Positions 1 to 7,869 of a stretch of 10,000 bases of DNA are shown here, piece by piece. The notes beneath the pieces are model-generated. The model was not told where the DNA came from and ran no database searches. It saw only the letters and a program-made list of their open reading frames with translations. Positions within the stretch are counted from its first letter, which is position 1; each line of letters starts with the position of its first letter. Location: the NCBI RefSeq assembly GCF_020217185.1, contig NZ_JAIWNX010000052.1:1-10000 (forward strand), given 5' to 3'. The DNA is from Asticcacaulis sp. Its GTDB lineage: Bacteria; Pseudomonadota; Alphaproteobacteria; Caulobacterales; Caulobacteraceae. Made by a program: the position numbers and the translations under genes.

Positions 1-1
1 C

Positions 2-652
2 GTCTTTTCGAAAGACGGGCAATACCTGTTTATCACCGTCGGTGATCGCGCCAATCAGCGGCCTCTGGTGCAGCGGCTCGATACCACGATCGGTAAGACG
101 CTGCGCATCCGCCCGGACGGCTCGATCCCCGACGACAATCCGTTTGTGAAGACGGCCGGAGCCAAACCGGAAATCTGGAGCCTTGGGCACCGCAATCAGC
201 AGGGGGCCTTTGTGCACCCGGAAACCGGCGATCTGTGGACCAATGAGCACGGTCCGCAGGGCGGTGACGAAATCAACATCGTCAAGCCGGGCAAGAACTA
301 TGGCTGGCCGCTGATCACCTATGGTGAAGAATATGGTGGCGGCAAGATCGGTCAGACGGCAAAGGAGGGGCTGGAACAGCCGCTCTATTACTGGACCCCG
401 TCGATGGCCCCCGGCAATATGGTCTTCTACAACGGGCCGTATAAACAGTGGCAGGGCAAGGTGTTCGTCGCCTCTTTGAAGTTCAAATATCTCGGCATGA
501 TTACGCTGGAAAACGGCAAGGTGGTGAAGGAGGAAAAGCTGCTCACCAACTTCATGGAACGCATCCGCGACGTGGTGCAGGGGCCGGACGGTGCGCTCTA
601 TGCGGCCTTTGACAATGCCGAAGGCCGCATTGTGCGCGTGGTGCCGAAGTAA
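2..652 (+). CDS. PQQ-dependent aldose sugar dehydrogenase, 3' part (5' end outside window)
   Basis: This is the C-terminal 216 residues of a soluble, probably periplasmic, sugar dehydrogenase of the glucose/sorbosone dehydrogenase family (YliI/Asd type). These six-bladed beta-propeller enzymes oxidise aldoses using pyrroloquinoline quinone and calcium. The visible part has the family landmarks in order: FITVGDR near fragment residues 10-16, GKTLRIRPDGSIPDDNPF around 31-48, GHRNQQG at about 62-68 (the Arg-Asn pair that contacts PQQ in the family), NEHGPQGGDEIN at about 81-92 (PQQ/calcium loop) and KNYGWP just after. The frame is open to the left edge, so start and signal peptide cannot be seen; relatives are about 370-420 residues, so roughly 40-50% is missing. 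It ends in TAA and converges on the TonB receptor gene, with a terminator module 13 bases downstream. Family assignment is firm; the exact sugar substrate cannot be read from the sequence. Confidence 0.9.
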   Translation, partial: VFSKDGQYLFITVGDRANQRPLVQRLDTTIGKTLRIRPDGSIPDDNPFVKTAGAKPEIWSLGHRNQQGAFVHPETGDLWTNEHGPQGGDEINIVKPGKNYGWPLITYGEEYGGGKIGQTAKEGLEQPLYYWTPSMAPGNMVFYNGPYKQWQGKVFVASLKFKYLGMITLENGKVVKEEKLLTNFMERIRDVVQGPDGALYAAFDNAEGRIVRVVPK

Positions 653-665
653 CGCCGATCGTATT

Positions 666-781
666 GGGGTGAAGGGGTCGTGACCCCTTCGTCTTCTATA
701 ACAACAAGAAAGGGCGATCCCGTAAAAGGGGTCGCCCTTTCTTGTTGTTCCAAGGTCGAGGGGCCGCAGCCCCTCGACCCC
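666..781 (+). repeat. Composite palindromic intergenic module, copy 1
   Basis: Three hairpins lie in a row. The head is GAAGGGGTC-GT-GACCCCTTC (671-690, 9-bp perfect arms). The core is a terminator hairpin (700-749). The tail is GGTCGAGGGG-CCGCAG-CCCCTCGACC (754-779, 10-bp perfect arms). The outermost bases, GGGGTGAAGGGG at the left and CCCCTCGACCCC at the right, are imperfect inverted repeats (10 of 12). A second copy with the same order of parts lies at 3873-3984 on the other strand. This copy sits 13 bases after the sugar dehydrogenase stop and ends 2 bases before the TonB receptor stop codon, so it fills the whole convergent gap and may act on both transcripts. It carries no coding capacity that I can support. 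Confidence 0.75.
700..749 (+). terminator. Intrinsic terminator of the sugar dehydrogenase gene, probably bidirectional
   Basis: Arms 700-721 and 728-749 form a 22-bp stem around a six-base loop GTAAAA. The upper stem is GC-rich (AAAGGGCGATCCC against GGGGTCGCCCTTT) and the foot is A/U-rich, with a T-rich 3' side. The only non-Watson-Crick position (T718 with G731) is a U-G wobble in plus-strand RNA but an A-C mismatch in minus-strand RNA. That suggests selection mainly in the plus direction, although the symmetry could also stop the receptor transcript. Confidence 0.8.
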
Positions 782-783
782 TT

Positions 784-3009
784 TTACATCCCACCCGGAC
801 GCGGGCCCATGCCGGGGCCGCCCATCATGCGCATCTGGTTTTGCTGCGCATTGGCCGGAGCCGGGCCGCCAAAGGTGTAGCGCAGACCGACGTAGAACAC
901 ACTGGCCTGCTGGCTGCGGCTCGATTCCGAATAGACGGTCTTGGTGTCGGTATAGCTCACCGACTTGCCCGTGTTCAGCGGATCGCGCACCGTCACCGTC
1001 AGGGTGGCTTTCGGCGTCAGCTTGCGGGCGTAGGTGATGTTCCCCATACCGAACGGCTCGGTATAGCCCTGCCCGGTCAGGGTCTTGCCGCGCGCGAAGA
1101 AGAAGGCCTGAAGCGTGTCTTTCGGCGTCAGGGTGTAGGTGAAGTTCATACGGCCATTGACCGAATCCGCTTCCTGCGTGCCATTGGCCGGCGTGGTCAG
1201 TTCGGTGCGCGCAACATCGCCACCCAGAGACAGGTTCAGCTTTGGCGTCAGCTGACCATTGATATTGACTTCGACGCCGCCCGCCGTGCTCGACCCGCCG
1301 TTTTCCTGCGTCGTCAGCAGCACATTGCCCGTCAGGAAGCGGCTCGTCTGCGTGATGACGTCGTTGTTTTCGCGGTAATAGCCACGGATCTGATAGTTGA
1401 TCTTGGGCTTGGTCACCTCATAACCCACTTCGAACGAGTCCGTTTCCTGCGGCTTGAGGTTCGGGTTGCCCTGACTGACGTTCTGCGCATCGACATAGGT
1501 GATCGCCGCATTGAGCGCCTGCGGGTTCGGACGTTGCAAACGACGCGCGTAGGAGAAGCGCAGCTTGGCCGTATCCGACAGCAGGTAGGTGGCGAAGAAG
1601 CTGGGGCTGACCTTGGTGTAGTTGATGCTGGTGCGCGTACCCGTATTCGCCAGCAAGGTGTCGAGGTCGAGGTTTTCGACGCGCACGCCGCCCAGAACCA
1701 CCCACTTTTCGCCAAACGGCTTCTGATAGGTGGCATAGGCCGCACTGATGGTTTGCTTGTACTGGAAGCTGTTGGACAGCAGGGTGTTGCCAAGGCCATC
1801 CGCCCCGATACCGGTCGATTCATTGCTGACCGTATTGTCGTCGCGCGTGATCTGAATACCCGTGGTCAGCTGATCCGTGCCGACCGGGCGGTTATAGTCG
1901 ATGCTGAATACGGCGCTGCTCAGCGCGCGCGACGAAATCTTGGTGTCGGTGGTCGTCGATACGGTCGGCAGGGTGAAATTATTGATATTGACGTATTCGC
2001 TGCCGCCCGTCGAACGGCTGATGCGCAGATCGGCCTTCAGGGTTTCACCCGGCAGGTTGCCCGTATGGCTCCAGGTCAGGGCCAGGCTTTGGTCTGAGCC
2101 CGGGTTTTTGGAGCGCGACTGGTTGATATAGCGCTGAGTCGCGGCCCCAAGCGCATTATAGGTCGCCGAAACGCCGGTGCCTTCGCTGGTGAATTCCCGC
2201 TTGTTATAGGTCACCTGCGCGCTCAGGGTGTTGGTGTCGTCCAGATTATAGTCGATACCGCCATTGAGGGCGAAGTTGGTGAAACCGCCGGTACCTTCGC
2301 CATTGGAGTCGGTGCGCGAAACGATATTGCCATTGGCATCACGATTGATCAGGCGGCGCGTCGTGCGGCCTGTGCCGCTTTCGTCGCGGTAGTTGATGCC
2401 GCCATTCAGCGAAATCTTGCCCACCGTATAGCTGCCGTTGACGCCGCCATTGTAGCGACCATCGCCCACAGCGACATTCGCCGAGCCGAAGCCGCCCGGA
2501 CGGCGGTTCTTGCGCATCACCAGATTGATGATGCCGCCCGTGCCTTCGGACGAAAACTGCGCACCCGGATTGTTCATCACTTCGACGGAGGAAATATCAC
2601 CGCCTGACATGGCCTGAATGGCCCCGGCGCGGTTGTCGCCCTGCATCATGGCCGAGGGCTTGCCGTCGATATAGACCTGCACATTGGTATTGCCGCGCAA
2701 AGCGACATTGCCGTTGGCATCGACCGTGACGCCCGGCACCTTGTTCAGCGTGTCCGCCGCCGTACCAATGGCCGCGTCGGCATTTTTGGTATTATCATAG
2801 ACCTGACGGTCGATACGGTTCTGCGACTTCGCGCCGGTAACGGTGATGGTGGTCGGCTCGTCAGCCTTTTCAGGCGTCTTTTCGGGTGTCTTCTGCTCGG
2901 CAGGCTTTTCAGCGGGGGCGGTGGTGGTCTGTGCCGCCGCGGCGGACACCAGCAAAAGTGAGGCTAGGACGGACAGGCTGGTGCCGGCGAGGCGTTTGGA
3001 AGAGGACAT
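784..3009 (-). CDS. TonB-dependent receptor, outer-membrane beta-barrel family
   Basis: A 741-residue outer-membrane receptor of the kind that takes up a ligand using energy from TonB-ExbBD. The start at 3009 is chosen because it gives a clean signal peptide: basic MSSSKR, a hydrophobic core near residues 8-22 and an AAAAQ cleavage region near 23-27. The ATG 87 bases upstream would bury that signal. No strong Shine-Dalgarno precedes the chosen start. A low-complexity Pro/Glu/Lys/Thr linker (about 31-53) leads to a TonB-box-like TTITVTGA (about 53-60). The plug domain follows (about 65-170), with LNKVPGVTVDANGNVALRG, VQVYIDGKP and the NPGAQFSSEGTGGIINLV segment. The rest is barrel. The last strand ends in GLRYTF and is followed by an unusual 28-residue Gly/Pro/Met-rich tail. 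The ligand is unknown; neither the neighbouring sugar dehydrogenase nor the pentapeptide gene is clear evidence for one. Confidence 0.9.
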   Translation of the reverse strand: MSSSKRLAGTSLSVLASLLLVSAAAAQTTTAPAEKPAEQKTPEKTPEKADEPTTITVTGAKSQNRIDRQVYDNTKNADAAIGTAADTLNKVPGVTVDANGNVALRGNTNVQVYIDGKPSAMMQGDNRAGAIQAMSGGDISSVEVMNNPGAQFSSEGTGGIINLVMRKNRRPGGFGSANVAVGDGRYNGGVNGSYTVGKISLNGGINYRDESGTGRTTRRLINRDANGNIVSRTDSNGEGTGGFTNFALNGGIDYNLDDTNTLSAQVTYNKREFTSEGTGVSATYNALGAATQRYINQSRSKNPGSDQSLALTWSHTGNLPGETLKADLRISRSTGGSEYVNINNFTLPTVSTTTDTKISSRALSSAVFSIDYNRPVGTDQLTTGIQITRDDNTVSNESTGIGADGLGNTLLSNSFQYKQTISAAYATYQKPFGEKWVVLGGVRVENLDLDTLLANTGTRTSINYTKVSPSFFATYLLSDTAKLRFSYARRLQRPNPQALNAAITYVDAQNVSQGNPNLKPQETDSFEVGYEVTKPKINYQIRGYYRENNDVITQTSRFLTGNVLLTTQENGGSSTAGGVEVNINGQLTPKLNLSLGGDVARTELTTPANGTQEADSVNGRMNFTYTLTPKDTLQAFFFARGKTLTGQGYTEPFGMGNITYARKLTPKATLTVTVRDPLNTGKSVSYTDTKTVYSESSRSQQASVFYVGLRYTFGGPAPANAQQNQMRMMGGPGMGPRPGGM

Positions 3010-3126
3010 GTGGGTGCTCTGAGAAAATGTATGGGCGGGCAGGTCCGCCGTCCTTATACGACGCGATGGCGCACCCCCGTTGCTTTCTCCATACATTATT
3101 TTGCAGATATGACCCGTTAAACGTTT

Positions 3127-3145
3127 GTAATTTTGGGTAATTTTG
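3127..3145 (-). promoter_or_regulatory. Tandem GTAATTTTG repeat upstream of the TonB receptor gene
   Basis: GTAATTTTG occurs at 3127-3135 and again at 3137-3145, a 10-bp period, in an AT-rich island between the pentapeptide gene stop (3171) and the receptor start (3009). Two identical nonamers one helical turn apart are typical of a regulator binding on one DNA face, or simply of an AT-rich upstream element. No confident -35/-10 pair could be placed. The operator role is inferred. Confidence 0.3.
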
Positions 3146-3170
3146 TGGCGTTTGTTGCGCGTGCGAAATG

Positions 3171-3845
3171 TTATCGCACCTTAAGTCCCAGTTCCGAAAG
3201 GAGTTCTGCGGCCTGAGAGCGCGAAATGGTCGCCCCTTTGAAACGGCGCGCATCCTCAAGACGCACACCGCCGATATCCGTTCCGCGCAGATCCGCCCCT
3301 TCAAAGCGCGCATGATCGAGCAGGGCATCGCGCAGGCTGCATTCTTCGAACACCGCCTGCCGGAAATCGCAGCCTTGCAGATCGGCATTGGTCAGATCGA
3401 GCGATTTCAGCGTCTGTTTGACAAAGGCAAAATTCTTCAGCCGCGCGTCATTAAGTCGGCAATCCTCAAAGCTGACGTCCATATTGCGGCTATGGCTGAA
3501 ATCGGCCCCGGTCAGCTTGCAGCGCAGAAAACGCGCCTGCGCGAGGCCAGCCCCCTTGAACGGGGTGTTGTTGAAATCGCAAGCCGTGAACTGCGCCTCG
3601 GTCAGATCGGCGGAGGTAAAATCGGCCTGCCCGCCCTTGCAGGAAATAAATTGCGCCTGCTCCAGCTTCGCCCCGCGAAACTTGGTCTTGCGCAGGATGC
3701 AGTCTTCGAACACCCAGCCGTTCAGAATAAAATCGCTGAGGTCCAACCCCTCGGCCTCACAACCGACCAGCCGCACCGGCTCACCCTTGTTGGCCAGAAG
3801 CAGGATCGCGCCACGGTCAAAGATTTGGTCGCTGAGTGTGTGCAT
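3171..3845 (-). CDS. Pentapeptide-repeat protein
   Basis: A 224-residue protein built largely of pentapeptide repeats, which fold as a right-handed quadrilateral beta-helix. Repeats of the A(D/N)LXX or AXFXX type run from about residue 33 to 205, for example DLSDF, KFRGA, ADFTS, ADLTE, ADFSH, ADLQG and ADLRG. Cysteines recur at the inward-facing positions, and there is no signal peptide or membrane segment, so it is probably cytoplasmic. The end, ISRSQAAELLSELGLKV, looks like a C-terminal helix; in length (about 218 residues) and ending this resembles Qnr proteins, which protect DNA gyrase from quinolones. That comparison is from memory of the family, and most pentapeptide proteins have no known role. 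The charge is only slightly acidic by my count. The start at 3845 has no good Shine-Dalgarno, and only 27 bases separate it from the upstream repeat module. Confidence 0.85.
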   Translation of the reverse strand: MHTLSDQIFDRGAILLLANKGEPVRLVGCEAEGLDLSDFILNGWVFEDCILRKTKFRGAKLEQAQFISCKGGQADFTSADLTEAQFTACDFNNTPFKGAGLAQARFLRCKLTGADFSHSRNMDVSFEDCRLNDARLKNFAFVKQTLKSLDLTNADLQGCDFRQAVFEECSLRDALLDHARFEGADLRGTDIGGVRLEDARRFKGATISRSQAAELLSELGLKVR

Positions 3846-3872
3846 CGGAAAGCTTTAACGCTTTGCGGTCAT

Positions 3873-3984
3873 GGGGTCGAGGGGCCTGTGGCCCCTCACC
3901 TTGGACCCATAAAAAAGACGGCCCCAAAAGGGACCGCCTTTTTATAGGCTTAAAAGATGAAGGGGTCATGGATCCCTTCACCCC
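3873..3984 (-). repeat. Composite palindromic intergenic module, copy 2
   Basis: Read on the minus strand this has the same plan as 666-781. The head (3984-3959) starts GGGGTGAAGGG and ends GACCCCTTC, and is followed in both copies by TCTT. The terminator is at 3943-3911. The tail (3904-3873) starts CCAAGGT, contains the perfect hairpin GAGGGGCC-TGT-GGCCCCTC (plus strand 3879-3897) and ends CCCCTCGACCCC. Head and tail differ from copy 1 by a few substitutions and single-base indels, while the spacer next to the head is diverged. It begins 27 bases after the pnp stop, in the orientation of pnp. Confidence 0.75.
3911..3943 (-). terminator. Intrinsic terminator of pnp
   Basis: In minus-strand RNA the arms 3943-3930 and 3925-3912 pair over 14 positions around a UUUU loop. 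Two of these are G-U wobbles, and the hairpin runs directly into six U residues (3916-3911). On the plus strand the two wobble positions would be A-C mismatches, so the hairpin is built for minus-strand transcripts. It lies about 70 bases after the pnp stop and about 65 bases before the pentapeptide gene, which should therefore be insulated from pnp read-through. Confidence 0.85.
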
Positions 3985-4011
3985 GGAACACAAGCGTTAG
4001 TCGCGGCGCGC

Positions 4012-6264
<2,253 letters not shown>

Positions 6265-6374
6265 GTGTGTCTTTCTGTCACCCGGCAGGCCCATTCCTGA
6301 CGGGGTGGCTGAAGGGTGGCGGCCTGACTGGGCGGCGACCCGGTGTAAGAAAGGGCGAATCCCTTCCCGAAAAT

Positions 6375-6505
6375 ATCTGCCGTATCGTCCGGCAGATGAG
6401 TAGTGTCCCGATTTGATGGGACCGTCACGCGAATTTGTGTGCCCGGTCCGCGTTCCGGGTATCCATAGAGCCGGTTTCCTTCCGATGGTGAAACCCGGCT
6501 CTATG
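6375..6505 (-). promoter_or_regulatory. pnp leader with four consecutive stem-loops
   Basis: The 346-base gap between rpsO and pnp has no credible gene. In transcript order it holds four structures. The first is a long hairpin with arms 6505-6490 and 6478-6464 (15 bp with one bulged base, CATAGAGCCGG at its foot). The second is a short CCCGG/CCGGG stem (6459-6442). The third is GTCCC/GGGAC (6422-6405). The fourth is a perfect 8-bp ATCTGCCG/CGGCAGAT stem (6397-6375). In Escherichia coli, pnp is autoregulated through an RNase III-cut hairpin in its leader, so a comparable role is plausible but is not shown by the sequence. Confidence 0.45.
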
Positions 6506-6572
6506 CCTTTACCTTGTCGCGCCTGTGAGTCCGAAAACCGCTTGGCACGTTTCGGCACGCGCTTGAATACAA

Positions 6573-6601
6573 TCAGGGCCTGACGTTGCGTCAGGCCCTG
6601 A
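6573..6601 (-). terminator. Hairpin after rpsO, terminator or processing site
   Basis: TCAGGGCCTGACG at 6573-6585 and its exact complement at 6589-6601 form a perfect 13-bp stem with a three-base loop, starting 9 bases after the rpsO stop. In minus-strand RNA it is followed by the U-containing but interrupted run AUUGUAUU, so termination may be partial. A leaky terminator between rpsO and pnp would match the known Escherichia coli arrangement. Confidence 0.7.
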
Positions 6602-6610
6602 GAGATAGTC

Positions 6611-6880
6611 TTAGCGACGCAGACCCAGGGTCTCGACGATCGCCGTGTAACGGGCGGTGTCGGTGGCCTTGAGGTAGTCCAGCAGGCGGCGGCGTTGCGA
6701 CACCAGCTTCAGAAGGCCACGACGGGAGTGGTTGTCCTTCTTGTGCGTCTTGAAGTGCTCGGTCAGGTTGGCAATGCGCTCCGACAGGATAGCGATTTGC
6801 ACTTCGGACCCACCCGTATCGTTCTCCGAACGGGCGTGGGTCTTGATCAGTTCAGCTTTACGCTCAAGCGTGATCGACAT
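6611..6880 (-). CDS. rpsO: 30S ribosomal protein S15
   Basis: S15 is a primary binder of 16S rRNA in the central domain and contributes to a bridge between the subunits. The protein is 89 residues, the standard length, and is recognisable throughout: [32 protein letters not shown] near 14-33, the [19 protein letters not shown] rRNA-binding segment near 39-57, then RRRLLDYLK and an LGLRR end. The start is supported by GAAAGGAG (6894-6887) six bases before the ATG, the clearest Shine-Dalgarno in the window. It lies 33 bases after truB on the same strand and probably shares its transcript, with a hairpin just after its stop. I see nothing abnormal in the protein. Confidence 0.98.
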   Translation of the reverse strand: MSITLERKAELIKTHARSENDTGGSEVQIAILSERIANLTEHFKTHKKDNHSRRGLLKLVSQRRRLLDYLKATDTARYTAIVETLGLRR

Positions 6881-6886
6881 CGGGGT

Positions 6887-6908
6887 CTCCTTTCACGGAC
6901 AAGGTCCG
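6887..6908 (-). promoter_or_regulatory. rpsO ribosome binding site with small upstream stem
   Basis: In transcript order, CGGAC-CTT-GUCCG (6908-6896) forms a 5-bp stem immediately before the Shine-Dalgarno GAAAGGAG. S15 represses its own translation in several bacteria through leader structures that differ between lineages, so the stem might be part of such a site. It is short, and the regulatory role is inferred from position only. Confidence 0.35.
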
Positions 6909-6913
6909 CAGGG

Positions 6914-7867
6914 TTACAGGTTGATAAGGCGTGTGGGGTAAAATTGCCCCAGACGCAATTCGCCCAGGGCAACGATGTCTCCGTCCCGGTGCGCCCAAAG
7001 GGTACGCCCGTGCTCCGATTTTCCCGATTGTGACCGGATTTTCAGAGCGTCTTCCGCCGTTTGCGTGCGGGAGAAGGACAGGGGGATTTCGCGACCCTGT
7101 TTGAGCCTTGTGGCCTCGTCTTCCGTCACAGGCAGGGCCGGGATGTCGTCCAGCGCCGTCTCTACGGGAAGCAAAGCGTCCAAAGCGGCGTCTCTATGCC
7201 TCAAATCCTCTAACTTTTCCACCCCTGCGGACAAATTAATGTCGAAGCCGCCGACGCGCTCACGGCGCAGCGCACTGACAACGCCCAGCACGCCCAGCTC
7301 CAGCGCGAGGTCGCGCGCAATGGCCCGCACATAGGTGCCCTTGCCGCAATGAAGCAGGAATTCGGCCTCATCGGCGGAAAGAATACGCTCCAGCGTCAGG
7401 TCGTGCACGACCACCGGCCGCGCCTCCAGCTCGACCTCCACGCCTTCGCGTGCCAGATCATAGGCGCGCTGCCCATCGACCTTGATCGCCGAAAAGGCGG
7501 GTGGAGCCTGTTCGATCTCGCCGATGAACTGCGGCAGGACGTCGCGGATTTCCGCCTCGGTCGGGCGCAGATCGTCCTGTTCGAGGATGTCGCCTTCGAG
7601 GTCGTAGCTGGCTGTGCGCTGCCCCCAGCGGACGGTGAAACGATAGACCTTGTCCGCTTCCATCAGGTAGGGGACGGTCTTAGTCGCCTCACCCAGAGCA
7701 ATGGGCAGGATGCCCGACGCCATCGGGTCCAGCGTACCGGCGTGCCCGGCCTTTTGCGCGTTGAACAGACGTCGCACGAAGCTGACGGCCTGAGTCGAGC
7801 CCATCCCTACGGGCTTGTCCAGACAGACCCAGCCATTGACCAGATCACCTTTTTTCTTACGTGCCAA
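6914..7867 (-). CDS. truB: tRNA pseudouridine-55 synthase
   Basis: TruB converts U55 in the T-arm of tRNAs to pseudouridine. The 317-residue protein matches the bacterial family length (about 300-320). It opens with GWVCLDKPVGMGSTQAV (12-28) and has the catalytic segment GHAGTLDPMASGILPIALG (41-59), in which Asp47 is the catalytic aspartate. It continues with QTASYD-like tRNA-binding residues near 81-87 (QRTASYD), PPAFSAIKVDGQRAYDLAREG (about 121-141) and KGTYVRAIARDLA (about 175-187). The C-terminal part resembles the small extra domain of the family. The start is TTG at 7867, two bases after the rbfA stop; GAGG seven bases upstream, inside the rbfA end, supports it. The next ATG (codon 22) would cut off conserved sequence. 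Translational coupling to rbfA is likely. Confidence 0.97.
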   Translation of the reverse strand: MARKKKGDLVNGWVCLDKPVGMGSTQAVSFVRRLFNAQKAGHAGTLDPMASGILPIALGEATKTVPYLMEADKVYRFTVRWGQRTASYDLEGDILEQDDLRPTEAEIRDVLPQFIGEIEQAPPAFSAIKVDGQRAYDLAREGVEVELEARPVVVHDLTLERILSADEAEFLLHCGKGTYVRAIARDLALELGVLGVVSALRRERVGGFDINLSAGVEKLEDLRHRDAALDALLPVETALDDIPALPVTEDEATRLKQGREIPLSFSRTQTAEDALKIRSQSGKSEHGRTLWAHRDGDIVALGELRLGQFYPTRLINL

Positions 7868-7869
7868 GG

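Noticed and set aside
680..880. A 66-codon plus-strand open frame over module copy 1
   Set aside because: It is made from terminator palindrome sequence and the receptor's antisense strand; no sign of translation.
742..2097. A 451-codon plus-strand open frame opposite the TonB receptor gene
   Set aside because: It mirrors the receptor codons, is rich in Arg, Gly and Ala with no recognisable domain, and has no ribosome site. The opposite strand encodes a clear receptor.
3010..3096. A 29-codon N-terminal extension of the TonB receptor
   Set aside because: It would place a charged stretch ahead of an otherwise textbook signal peptide.
2909..3388. A 159-codon minus-strand open frame spanning the pentapeptide-receptor gap
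   Set aside because: It overlaps the ends of two real genes in another frame and has no domain or coding bias of its own.
3168..3947. A 259-codon plus-strand open frame opposite the pentapeptide gene
   Set aside because: It runs through the repeat module and the terminator, and its repetitiveness is only the reflection of the pentapeptide repeats.
6265..6558. A 98-codon N-terminal extension of pnp
   Set aside because: It would translate the structured leader, has no similarity to PNPase, and the start at 6264 matches the family N-terminus exactly.
6544..6559. Short direct repeat GGCACG-TTTC-GGCACG between rpsO and pnp
   Set aside because: Two hexamers in GC-rich sequence are weak evidence, and no promoter elements are aligned with them.
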